Assembly: GCA_902771785.1 (NCBI GenBank)
Contig: CACXYH010000040.1
Location: 1 to 41,838, forward strand
DNA from: an uncultured Prevotellaceae bacterium
GTDB lineage: Bacteria; Bacteroidota; Bacteroidia; Bacteroidales; Bacteroidaceae
Direction of reading: 5' to 3'
Length of the DNA: 41,838 bases
The stretch's first letter is position 1, and the number at the start of each line of letters is the position of its first letter. Position numbers and translations under genes: made by a program. Shown here one piece after another: positions 8,312-15,917 of this stretch. The notes below the pieces were generated by a model. The model did not search any database. It saw only the letters and a list, made by a program, of their open reading frames with translations, and was not told the DNA's origin.

Positions 8312-8351
8312 GCAGCTCCAAGGCAGAGGCCCGCGAGCTGCAGTTTTTTTT
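8312..8351 (+). terminator. Intrinsic terminator of the candidate RNA
   Basis: Perfect 7-bp stem GCAGCTC (8312-8318) / GAGCTGC (8335-8341), 16-base loop, then AG and eight T (8344-8351) on the plus strand. It has no such T-run on the minus strand, so it serves plus-strand transcription. Confidence 0.88.
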
Positions 8352-8377
8352 ACCAGATGCTCTTGGAAAGCGAATGA

Positions 8378-9052
8378 TTATTCTACGATGCTGGCGCGAA
8401 GGATGCGCACATCATCGACAGGACGGTCGTAATCGTCGGTGAAGACGCGCTGAATGCGGTCTACCACGTCGAGGCCTTCAACGACTTCGCCGAAGACCGT
8501 GTACTGTCCGTCGAGATGGGGCGAACCGCCTTGCTTGCGATAGGCTGTGCGCATCTCGGGCGTGAGCGAAGCCGCTCCGTGGGTGGCCTCGCGTATTTGC
8601 TGGTCTATCTTGTCGAGGTCGACAGACGAAAACGTCTTGCCCCACACGATATAGAACTGGCATCCGCTGCTGCGGCGCTCAGGGTTCACATCGTCGCTCT
8701 CGCGGGCTGCTGCCACCATACCGCGTCGATGAAAGAGCTCGGGAGTGCGGAACTCCGGCGGTAGTGTGTAGCCCGCATCGCCTTCGCCCAGCGTTGCGCC
8801 TGGTTCGGCATGGCGGCTGGTGGGGTCGCCGGCCTGAATCATGAAGTTGCGAATGACGCGATGGAAGAGCAGGGAGTCGTAGAAATGCTCTTGCACGAGG
8901 CGGATGAAATTATCGCGATGCTGCGGCGTCTGGTCGCTGAGGGCTATGCGTATGTTGCCCATCGTCGTTTCGAGAAGTACTTGACTGGACTGTGCCCGCA
9001 TCGCGGCAGACAGGGTCAGAATGGCTGCACAGAGAAGGAATAATCGTTTCAT
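8378..9052 (-). CDS. Periplasmic cyclophilin-type peptidyl-prolyl isomerase
   Basis: A 224-residue protein that catalyses cis-trans isomerisation of proline peptide bonds. A signal peptide (about 1-20, MKRLFLLCAAILTLSAAM) suggests export. The cyclophilin domain shows the usual blocks: an N-terminal beta strand with TTMGNIRIAL, FYDSLLFHRVIRNFMIQAGDP (about 56-76), the GCQFYI block, and the C-terminal YTVFGEVVEGLDVVDRI. The reading frame extends upstream to 9202 but the signal peptide begins at 9052, and the ATG overlaps the stop of the MATE gene by ATGA, which fixes the start by translational coupling. It is the last gene of a three-gene minus-strand operon. Confidence 0.93.
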   Translation of the reverse strand: MKRLFLLCAAILTLSAAMRAQSSQVLLETTMGNIRIALSDQTPQHRDNFIRLVQEHFYDSLLFHRVIRNFMIQAGDPTSRHAEPGATLGEGDAGYTLPPEFRTPELFHRRGMVAAARESDDVNPERRSSGCQFYIVWGKTFSSVDLDKIDQQIREATHGAASLTPEMRTAYRKQGGSPHLDGQYTVFGEVVEGLDVVDRIQRVFTDDYDRPVDDVRILRASIVE

Positions 9053-10419
9053 GACCGGATATTTTTGTACCATTTTCCTTTGAAAAGACGGGTGAGGAAG
9101 AGGATGCCGCGCACACTGAGGTCGATAGCCATGGCCGTCCATACACCCTTCAGACCGAAGCGAGGGGCCAGCGAGGCTGCCAGCGTGAGGCGTACGCCCC
9201 ACATCGAGGCGAGGCTCATGATGGCAGGGATGAGTGTGTCGCCTGCTCCGATAAACACACCGTTGGCCACTATCGTGGCAGCGAACATCGGTTCGGCAAA
9301 GGCTTCTATGCGCAGGGCCTCGGCGCCTTGCTCAACGATAGCCTCTACGGGCGACATGACTGCCATCAGTTCGGGGGCAAAGACGAACATCAGCACGCCC
9401 ATGAACGTCATGACCAGCATGCCAAGACCCACCGACAGGTGGGCAAAAGAGCGCGTCAGCAGCTTTTGGCCGGCGCCTATTCCTTGGCCTACAAGCGTAG
9501 TGGCTGCTTCGGCAATGCCGTAGCCGGGCATGTAGCAGAGACTTTCGACGGTAATCGCCATGGAGTTGGCTGCGATGGCAACTGTTCCCAGTGGGGCCAC
9601 AATGATGGTGCTCACAATCTGGGCCGAGCCCATGAGCAAGTGTTGCAGGCCCATGGGCGCACCAATCTTGAAAGCCGTGCGGATGGTGTCGGCCTTCGGA
9701 CGGAACGAGCCTTGACGCCCCACGAGGCTGAGCATGTCGCTACGCACGATGAGAAAGTAGAGCATGAGTATGGCGGTGACGAGCTCGGCCAGCGCCGTGC
9801 CCATGGCGGCTCCCTTGACGCCCATGTTGAACTGATAGATGAAGAGATAGTTGAAGAGCACGTCGAGCACACACATCATGATGTTGAGTGCTGAGGGAAT
9901 CTTCATGTTGCCCGAGCACTTCAGCATGGAGGCGGCCAGTCCTTCCATCTGAAAGAAGATGCCAGCCAGACCGACGATGAGGAAATACATGGACGCATCA
10001 TGGGCTATCTCGGCACTTCCGCCCAGCCAGAAAGGTAGCTGAAGATGAATGGCAACGGCCGTGAACGACAGCATGAGGCTCCACAGAAAACTGCACACCA
10101 GCGACTGTCGCAGCACGCGGCGCGCTGCTTCAAAGTCGTTGGCACCGATGAAATGGGCTACCTGCACCGAGAATCCCATGTTGACAGCCGAGGCCAGACC
10201 GCCCATGAGCCAGGTGGTGCTCTCTACCAGTCCTACGGCAGCCGTGGCCTTCTCGCCCAGATGGCCCACCATGGCATAGTCGATGAAGAACATGACCGTG
10301 GCTGATATCTGCGCGAGGATAGAGGGAATGGAGAGCTGCACGATGAGGCTCAGCTTTTCGCGCTGCGTCATCGTACGTCCTTCGCGGATATAGGAGAGTA
10401 GGTCTTTGCTGTTGCTCAT
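9049..10419 (-). CDS. MATE family multidrug/Na+-coupled efflux protein
   Basis: A 456-residue inner-membrane protein with about 12 hydrophobic segments in two similar halves, as in the MATE family, which export cationic drugs or metabolites in exchange for Na+ or H+. Visible signatures include SIPSILAQISATVMFFIDYAMVG near the N-terminus and the repeat-like GLQHLLMGSAQIVSTIIVAPLG at the start of the second half. The open frame runs on to 10545 but the start at 10419 overlaps the methyltransferase stop by ATGA and gives the standard family length. Substrate unknown. Confidence 0.93.
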   Translation of the reverse strand: MSNSKDLLSYIREGRTMTQREKLSLIVQLSIPSILAQISATVMFFIDYAMVGHLGEKATAAVGLVESTTWLMGGLASAVNMGFSVQVAHFIGANDFEAARRVLRQSLVCSFLWSLMLSFTAVAIHLQLPFWLGGSAEIAHDASMYFLIVGLAGIFFQMEGLAASMLKCSGNMKIPSALNIMMCVLDVLFNYLFIYQFNMGVKGAAMGTALAELVTAILMLYFLIVRSDMLSLVGRQGSFRPKADTIRTAFKIGAPMGLQHLLMGSAQIVSTIIVAPLGTVAIAANSMAITVESLCYMPGYGIAEAATTLVGQGIGAGQKLLTRSFAHLSVGLGMLVMTFMGVLMFVFAPELMAVMSPVEAIVEQGAEALRIEAFAEPMFAATIVANGVFIGAGDTLIPAIMSLASMWGVRLTLAASLAPRFGLKGVWTAMAIDLSVRGILFLTRLFKGKWYKNIRS

Positions 10420-11258
10420 TGCTGGCTGTTTAATCGTTGTCTGACTGCTTCGAAGAGCAGGATGGCCGTGCTGACGGAGACATTGAGTGAGTCGATGCGT
10501 CCAAGCATGGGTATGCGGATGTGGGCATCGGCAGCCTGGCGCCACTGGTCGGTGAGTCCGGTGGCCTCCGTTCCCATGACAAGGGCGGTGCCACAGCGCA
10601 TGTCGGTATCGTAATAGAGGTGGGAGTCCTGCAACTGAGCCGTCAGGATGCGGATGTTACGCGCCTTGAGAAAGGCAATGCAGGCTTCGGAAGTCGTGGC
10701 TACGGTGGGTACGCTGAAGAAGCCTCCCACGCTGCTACGGATGAGGTTCGGGTTGAAAAGGTCGGTCAGCGGGTCGCAAACGATGACGGCATCGGCCCCG
10801 GCTGCATCGGCACTGCGGAGAATGGCGCCCAGGTTGCCTGGCTTCTCAACGCTCTCGACCACCACGAGGAGCGGATGCTCGCTCAGTTGTAGGTCGTTGA
10901 GCTGCAATTGGCGTGTGCGGACCAGCGCGACGACGCCCTCGGTACCGCCACGGTAGGCAATCTTCTCGTAGACCTCGGGCGATACATGATATATATAAGG
11001 TATGGAATAGCGGTCTAAAACAGCCTCTGGGCACAGTTCCGGACAGCAGAAAACGGCCTCGAGTTCGAAACCTGCGTCCACGCAATGTCCCAGCTCGCGC
11101 TGTCCTTCGACCACGAAAAGACCCGCTTTGCGGCGCTCATGTCCTTCGACCACGAAAAGACCCGCTTTGCGGCGCTCAGACGACTTCTGCTGCAAGGTCA
11201 GTAGCTGCTTGACTTTAGGGTTCTGCAGGCTGGAGAGAAAGGTGATATTTGTTCTCAT
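10416..11258 (-). CDS. SpoU/TrmH family RNA 2'-O-methyltransferase
   Basis: A 280-residue protein with an N-terminal RNA-binding region (SLQNPKVKQLL at 9-19, then LFVVEG) and a C-terminal SPOUT domain. The three SPOUT motifs are visible: EKPGNLGAILRSADAAGAD, ALVMGTEATGL and IPMLGRIDSLNVSVSTAILLFEA. It should methylate a ribose 2'-O in rRNA or tRNA; the exact target cannot be read from sequence. A perfect 39-bp tandem duplication (11101-11178) repeats 13 residues, ERRKAGLFVVEGH/Q, within the N-terminal domain without breaking the frame. The start at 11258 is fixed by the promoter core seven bases upstream; the longer frame to 11435 lacks support. First gene of the operon with the MATE and cyclophilin genes. 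Confidence 0.92.
   Translation of the reverse strand: MRTNITFLSSLQNPKVKQLLTLQQKSSERRKAGLFVVEGHERRKAGLFVVEGQRELGHCVDAGFELEAVFCCPELCPEAVLDRYSIPYIYHVSPEVYEKIAYRGGTEGVVALVRTRQLQLNDLQLSEHPLLVVVESVEKPGNLGAILRSADAAGADAVIVCDPLTDLFNPNLIRSSVGGFFSVPTVATTSEACIAFLKARNIRILTAQLQDSHLYYDTDMRCGTALVMGTEATGLTDQWRQAADAHIRIPMLGRIDSLNVSVSTAILLFEAVRQRLNSQQ
11101..11178. repeat. Perfect 39-bp tandem duplication inside the TrmH-type gene
   Basis: 11101-11139 and 11140-11178 are identical. Because 39 is a multiple of three the frame is kept and 13 residues are duplicated. The identity, including third codon positions, points to a very recent event or an assembly artefact. Confidence 0.97.
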
Positions 11259-11265
11259 GTGGCTG

Positions 11266-11273
11266 CAAAGGTA
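11266..11273 (-). promoter_or_regulatory. Promoter core of the trmH-MATE-cyclophilin operon
   Basis: TACCTTTG on the minus strand, seven bases before the ATG at 11258. Nearly leaderless mRNA is expected. The divergent GH2 promoter lies about 40 bases away. Confidence 0.6.
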
Positions 11274-11315
11274 AGAAAAATAATCGAGAAAGCGTTTTTT
11301 TCTAATTATTATTTG

Positions 11316-11323
11316 TATCTTTG
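11316..11323 (+). promoter_or_regulatory. Promoter core of the GH2 gene
   Basis: TATCTTTG on the plus strand, 29 bases upstream of the ATG at 11353, with a T-rich stretch about 20 bases before it where the -33 element is expected. Confidence 0.6.
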
Positions 11324-11352
11324 TGCGCAGAAAACTATAACTAAAACAGACG

Positions 11353-14300
11353 ATGAAAAAGATTTTCTTCTTGTTGGCGGTCTTCTTGACTGTCGCAGCA
11401 ATGAGTGCTGCAGAGCGTAAGAAACTAAACTTCAACGGCCAGTGGCTGCTGGAAATAGGTGATGTGCCGCAGGCAGAAACTGCTACTTTCGACGATCAGA
11501 GCTGGATGCACGTCACGTTGCCCTATGCCTTCAACGGCAGCGAGGCCTTTCAGCGCGACATTGTCGACCTGACCGATACCATCTGCTGGTATCGCAAGCA
11601 TTTCACGCTCACAGCGCAGGAGGTCAAAGGGAAAGTGTTCATTGAGTTTGAAGGGGCCCGGCAGGGTGCCGACGTCTGGCTCAACGGACAGAAGGTGGGC
11701 TTCTCTGACAATGGCGTGATGGCCTTCGGCTTCGACCTGACGCCCTATGTCAAGGCGGGTGAGAATGTGATGGCTGTGCGCTGCGACAACTCTTGGACGT
11801 ATCGCGACCGCGTGCTGAACAGCCGCTACCAGTGGAACGACAAGAACTTCAATGCTAACTACGGCGGACTGCCCAAGAACGTATACCTGCACCTGACCGA
11901 CAGGCTGCACCAGACGCTGCCCCTCTTCTCGAACCTCGGGACTATGGGCACCTATATCTATGCTACTGATATCGACGTCAGAGCGCGTAAGGCTGTGGTT
12001 CATGTGGAGAGCGAGGTGAAAAACGACGATGAAAAGGAGCACCGATTCTTCCTGAACGTAGTCGTCAAAGACCTCGACGGCCATAAGGTGGCCGACTTCA
12101 ATGGCAGTCAGCCTGTAACCCTGAAACCAGGCGAAAAGACCACTGTCAAGGCAGAAAAAGCATTGCAAGGCCTGCATTTCTGGTCGTGGGGCTATGGCTA
12201 TCTCTATACGGTAGAGACCTTTTTGCGCGAAAAACTTGAGACAGCGACACCTTTGACAGATAAGGTCGTCACCCGTACAGGCTTCCGCAAGACGGAATTC
12301 TGTGAAGGAAAGTTCTATCTTAATGACCGCTGCATGATGGTTCACGGCTATGCACAGCGTACCAGCAACGAATGGCCCGGCGTGGGCATCAGCGTTCCTG
12401 CATGGCTCAGTGACTATTCGAACGACCTTGTGGTGCAGTCGGGTGGCAACCTCATACGCTGGATGCACGTCTGTCCGTGGAAACAGGACATCGAATCGTG
12501 CGACCGTGTGGGCCTGATTCAGGCCATGCCTGCCGGCGATGCAGAGAAAGATGTTGACGGTGCCCGCTGGCAGCAGCGCACACAGCTGATGCGCGACGCC
12601 ATCATCTATAACAGAAACAATCCTTCGATTATCTTCTACGAGTGTGGCAACTTCCGCATTTCGAAAGAGCACATGGAGGAAATGAAGCAGATACGCGACC
12701 AGTACGACCCGCATGGAGGACGGGCCATCGGTTCGCGCGAGATGCTCGACCGCCCCGAGGCGGAGTATGGCGGTGAGATGCTCTACATCAACAAGTCGGC
12801 AACGAAGCCTATGTGGGCCATGGAGTATTGCCGCGATGAGGGACTGCGCAAATATTGGGATGAACAGTCGTACCCTTATCACAAGGAGGGCGACGGCCCG
12901 CTCTATCGCGGAAAGCCTGCCTTTGAGTATAACCATAATATGGACTGGTTCGCGGTTGAAATGGTGCGTCGGTGGTATGACTACTGGCTGGAACGTCCAG
13001 GCACCGGAAAGCGCGTCAGCAGTGGTGGGGTGAAGATTGTGTTCAGCGACACAAATACCCACCATCGTGGCGAGTCGAACTACCGCACCAGTGGCGTTAC
13101 CGATGCCATGAGAATTCCGAAAGATGCTTTCTTCGCCCATCAAGTGATGTGGGACGGCTGGGTTGTTCCCGAACAGCCACGCACCTATATCGTGGGCCAT
13201 TGGAACTATGAGCAGGGAACGCGCAAGACGGTCAGCGTGGTGAGCAATGCCGACGACGTGGAACTGTTTCTCAATGGTCGGAGTCTGGGTAAGGGCGAAC
13301 GCAGCTATCAGTTCCTGTACACCTTTAAGGATGTGGCTTATGAGCCGGGACGGCTTGAGGCTGTTGGCTCGAATGGCAGCCGCTACGAGCTGCAAACGGC
13401 TGGTGAACCTTTCCAGTTGCGCCTGAAAGCCATGGAAAATCCCGAAGGTCTGCAGGCCGACGGAGCCGACATGGCACTCATTGAGGTGGAAGTGCTCGAC
13501 AAGCAAGGACGCCGTTGTCCGCTCGACAACCGCATGATTCACTTCGAGATGAATGGAGAAGGCAAGTGGATGGGCGGCATTGGCGTACGTAGCGGTAAGC
13601 AATACCGGCAGGAGGACGTCAGACGCGACCCGTCGCTGCTCGACGCTGCTGCCACGAAGAGCGTATCCGACAATTATGTGGGTGCCATCGACCTGCCTGT
13701 TGAGTGTGGCGTCAACCGTGTGCTTGTGCGCACTACGACGAACGTAGGGTCTATAGATGTTTCTGTATGTGCCGACGGCTTGCGACCAGCTAACCTGACG
13801 CTGCACACCAAGGCGGCTCCTGCTGCCGACGTGCTGCCTTCGCTTACGCTGAAACCACGTTTAGGACGAGGAGAAACACCTGCTTCGCCCAGCTATGCTG
13901 ACAGTTTTGCTACCATTGACATCAAGGGCGTGAAAGCTGAGAGCAATGCCGAAACAGCTGCTAACAGCTTCGATGACAACGAACTGACGGAATGGAAAAG
14001 CGACGGAAGTCGTGAACGTGCGGCAATTACCTATCTGTTGGAGCGCAAGGCCAGGGTAGACGAGGTGGTGCTGAAGCTTGCCGGCTGGCGTACGAAGCAC
14101 TATCCGCTGGCTGTCTTTGCAGGAAAGCAGAAACTGTGGGAGGGCATCACCGAGCCTACGTTAGGCTATGTGCATATTCCCATTGACAAGCCCGTGGCTA
14201 CCGACCGACTGACCATTCGCATGCTTGGTCCTTCGACGGATAAAGTGGAACGGGGCGACACGAAAGAGTTGGCAGGAGGTGCTGCCAGTGCGCTTGATCG

Positions 14301-14370
14301 TATCAAATCGGCCAAGGGTGCCGTGGACCTGCGCATTGTAGAGATTGATTTCCTGGAGAAAGTGAAATAG
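11353..14370 (+). CDS. Secreted glycoside hydrolase family 2 protein (beta-galactosidase-like)
   Basis: A 1005-residue protein with a signal peptide (about 1-20). Order of domains: sugar-binding jelly-roll (about 25-190, with GARQGADVWLNGQKVG), immunoglobulin-like (about 200-310), TIM-barrel catalytic domain (about 315-610), DUF4982-like (about 615-690, with VSVVSNADDVELFLNGRSLG), a GH2 C-terminal Ig-like domain (about 700-830), and a discoidin-like galactose-binding domain (about 860-1000). The probable nucleophile is E491 in WAMEY. At the acid/base site, where typical GH2 enzymes have GNE, this protein reads YECGNF (429-434), so position 434 is Phe and the nearest Glu is E430. Substrate unknown; a plant or host glycan beta-linkage is inferred. 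Its only close neighbour is the convergent AraC-type regulator, which may sense the released sugar. Confidence 0.9.
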   Translation: MKKIFFLLAVFLTVAAMSAAERKKLNFNGQWLLEIGDVPQAETATFDDQSWMHVTLPYAFNGSEAFQRDIVDLTDTICWYRKHFTLTAQEVKGKVFIEFEGARQGADVWLNGQKVGFSDNGVMAFGFDLTPYVKAGENVMAVRCDNSWTYRDRVLNSRYQWNDKNFNANYGGLPKNVYLHLTDRLHQTLPLFSNLGTMGTYIYATDIDVRARKAVVHVESEVKNDDEKEHRFFLNVVVKDLDGHKVADFNGSQPVTLKPGEKTTVKAEKALQGLHFWSWGYGYLYTVETFLREKLETATPLTDKVVTRTGFRKTEFCEGKFYLNDRCMMVHGYAQRTSNEWPGVGISVPAWLSDYSNDLVVQSGGNLIRWMHVCPWKQDIESCDRVGLIQAMPAGDAEKDVDGARWQQRTQLMRDAIIYNRNNPSIIFYECGNFRISKEHMEEMKQIRDQYDPHGGRAIGSREMLDRPEAEYGGEMLYINKSATKPMWAMEYCRDEGLRKYWDEQSYPYHKEGDGPLYRGKPAFEYNHNMDWFAVEMVRRWYDYWLERPGTGKRVSSGGVKIVFSDTNTHHRGESNYRTSGVTDAMRIPKDAFFAHQVMWDGWVVPEQPRTYIVGHWNYEQGTRKTVSVVSNADDVELFLNGRSLGKGERSYQFLYTFKDVAYEPGRLEAVGSNGSRYELQTAGEPFQLRLKAMENPEGLQADGADMALIEVEVLDKQGRRCPLDNRMIHFEMNGEGKWMGGIGVRSGKQYRQEDVRRDPSLLDAAATKSVSDNYVGAIDLPVECGVNRVLVRTTTNVGSIDVSVCADGLRPANLTLHTKAAPAADVLPSLTLKPRLGRGETPASPSYADSFATIDIKGVKAESNAETAANSFDDNELTEWKSDGSRERAAITYLLERKARVDEVVLKLAGWRTKHYPLAVFAGKQKLWEGITEPTLGYVHIPIDKPVATDRLTIRMLGPSTDKVERGDTKELAGGAASALDRIKSAKGAVDLRIVEIDFLEKVK

Positions 14371-14386
14371 AACGGTGAAATGACGG

Positions 14387-15538
14387 CTATGCCTCCGGCT
14401 TCGTTTTGTATAGCTTGTAGTTGCGGTAGAACGAAGCGGGCGAGGCATAGCCCGACTGCAGTGATACTTCAGTCTTGCTGAGCTCAGGGTGTGTCGCCAT
14501 GAGTTGTTCGGCATATGCGATGCGTTGCCGGTTGATGTATTCAGAGAAGCTCATTTGCAACTGCTGACTCAGCATGGCGAGCAGATAGGTTCGATTGGTG
14601 CCCAGTCGGTGGGCCACATCGTCGAGCTTGATGTCGGTTTGCAGATATAGCCGTTCTTCATCCATGAACGCTTGCAGGCGTTCTTGCAGTTGCTGATTAC
14701 GCTTGATGACTGCGGGCGAGAGGGTTGCTTCCTCCTCGCCCGATGAGGCGCCGGCACTATCTGCAGGCAGGATGTCTTTGATGGAATAGGTGGTTTGAAG
14801 GCCTGTCCATCCTAGAAACAGCAGCAGGAACGAGAAGGCAAATGACGGGACTGCCAGCCAGATAGTGTCGACAAAGAAATAGCGACCCATGAAGTTGACG
14901 GCTACCGATGCCAGCGACGTGACTACCAGCAGGAGCAGCGCCCAGTACACGGAGTGCATCTGCCGGTCCTCTGCATCGGCATAGAAGAGTGTTACCATGT
15001 GGTTGTAGTGCCGGATGAGGCGCAGGCCTGCTGTCATGACTACTACCACGCCGATGGCAAACAGCACGCGGCACACATTGTGCCATAGGCATTGGGCTCG
15101 CACAACCCGTGTTGCTCCGTCGGGTATTCCTCCATGATACAGATAGCCTTCTATGAACTGTTGGATGTCTTCCTGCGACATCAAGCCGTAGAGGGCTGCG
15201 GCCACCACACCGCCTAACAGCGGTATGCCCAGCAGCAGTGACAGTTCGGTGCGGCGCTTTGACAGCGGTTTGGGCTGCGTGAGCTCACTTAAATAAATAA
15301 GGTATAAGGGATAGACGGCCAGGTTACACACTACATAGACGATGTCGGAAATAGGAAAGGCTGCTGTGATGTGCTCGAAATAGAGCATGTGGCACAGGTA
15401 GAGCACGGTGGCTGTAGCCGACCAAAGTGCGAGCCAGCAGAGCGCACGGTCGCGCTTCTTCAGCAGGCTGAGGCCCATTTCAATGGTCAGAACGCCACAA
15501 ACGGAAAGTGGCATCGTGTGGATAAGCACGTCAAACAT
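14387..15538 (-). CDS. Membrane-anchored AraC-family transcriptional regulator
   Basis: A 383-residue protein with about seven hydrophobic segments in the first 245 residues and an AraC-type helix-turn-helix domain at the C-terminus (about 280-380: LDDVAHRLGTNRTYLLAMLS, then the second helix pair SLQSGYASPASFYRNYK). This layout, an integral-membrane sensor joined to AraC DNA-binding, is common in Bacteroidales. The ligand is unknown. The stop lies 16 bases from the convergent GH2 gene. The promoter core TAATTTTG (15543-15550) is four bases before the ATG. Three or four TTTGCAAAT-like sites upstream (15590-15707) could be its operators. Confidence 0.88.
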   Translation of the reverse strand: MFDVLIHTMPLSVCGVLTIEMGLSLLKKRDRALCWLALWSATATVLYLCHMLYFEHITAAFPISDIVYVVCNLAVYPLYLIYLSELTQPKPLSKRRTELSLLLGIPLLGGVVAAALYGLMSQEDIQQFIEGYLYHGGIPDGATRVVRAQCLWHNVCRVLFAIGVVVVMTAGLRLIRHYNHMVTLFYADAEDRQMHSVYWALLLLVVTSLASVAVNFMGRYFFVDTIWLAVPSFAFSFLLLFLGWTGLQTTYSIKDILPADSAGASSGEEEATLSPAVIKRNQQLQERLQAFMDEERLYLQTDIKLDDVAHRLGTNRTYLLAMLSQQLQMSFSEYINRQRIAYAEQLMATHPELSKTEVSLQSGYASPASFYRNYKLYKTKPEA

Positions 15539-15542
15539 GCTG

Positions 15543-15550
15543 CAAAATTA
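15543..15550 (-). promoter_or_regulatory. Promoter core of the AraC-type gene
   Basis: TAATTTTG on the minus strand ends four bases from the ATG at 15538. A TTGG-rich stretch lies near the expected -33 distance. The mRNA would probably be leaderless. Confidence 0.5.
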
Positions 15551-15589
15551 GCATTTTATCGCGAAACACAACCAACCAACGTCCTTAAA

Positions 15590-15707
15590 ATTGCAAATAT
15601 GCGACCTGCTTTTGCAGAAATAATAGATATTTTTGCAAATATGATACAAAGATTTGCAAATAGGGAATGCCTCTTTGCTTGTTTTCGACTAATTTTGCAT
15701 TTGCAAT
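15590..15707. promoter_or_regulatory. Repeated TTTGCAAAT palindromes upstream of the AraC-type gene
   Basis: Sites at 15591-15599 (TTGCAAATA), 15632-15640 and 15653-15661 (TTTGCAAAT, perfect palindrome) and 15699-15707 (ATTTGCAAT). The first three are spaced about 41 and 21 bases, close to whole helical turns. This fits cooperative binding of a regulator, possibly self-regulation. The rest of 15541-15790 is AT-rich with no gene. Confidence 0.4.
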
Positions 15708-15791
15708 CTAATGCCAGACTACACATATTTAAATATAAGGAGAAATGTGATATGTGACTGCAAAGATAATGGAAAAATGGTGATATAGATG

Positions 15792-15888
15792 ACCGTGCCG
15801 AGAAAGCGAGCACGGTTTAAGTGGAGGGAGGACTTGAATAGTCTGCAAACTGCGTGAGCGACAAAGTTTGCAGGCTATTCTCTTTTTT
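15792..15888 (+). terminator. Hairpin plus intrinsic terminator, possible 3' end of a small RNA
   Basis: A 7-bp stem ACCGTGC (15792-15798) / GCACGGT (15810-15816) is followed by a 16-bp stem 15836-15851 / 15865-15880 (one G-U, 13-base loop), one TC step and six T (15883-15888) on the plus strand. No plus-strand gene precedes it: the GH2 gene ends 1.4 kb upstream with an opposing gene between. It may end a small RNA or belong to an old element. A minus-strand TATCTTTG lies at 15761-15768. Confidence 0.65.
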
Positions 15889-15917
15889 GAACGTTTTTTG
15901 CACGCGGAGCTTTTGAT

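Larger units (their letters stand above)
7927..8351 (+). ncRNA. Candidate non-coding RNA with tandem repeats, about 420 nt
   Basis: The interval from the promoter core at 7919 to an intrinsic terminator at 8312-8351 holds no convincing ORF. Its 5' half is an AT-rich tandem repeat (7981-8140). Its 3' half holds a folded domain: AAAGATG 8168-8174 pairs with CATCTTT 8247-8253, AAGC 8179-8182 can pair with GCTT 8243-8246 (overlapping the next stem by two bases), GCAG 8181-8184 with CTGC 8205-8208, and GCGTC 8187-8191 with GACGC 8197-8201. A long untranslated leader is unlikely because the next gene is on the opposite strand and the terminator closes the unit. The family is not recognised. Confidence 0.55.

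Noticed and set aside
8378-9202. Longer start for the cyclophilin, and for MATE (10545), TrmH-type (11435) and LptF/G-type (16793)
   Set aside because: The shorter starts give signal peptides or family-length proteins, ATGA overlaps or positions just after promoters; the extensions read into neighbouring genes or terminators.
11425-13806. 793-codon frame antisense to the GH2 gene
   Set aside because: The GH2 protein has a signal peptide, ordered domains and a promoter; the antisense frame has no recognisable features. Other long antisense frames (17462-18604, 30813-32213, 37491-38285) are rejected for the same reason.
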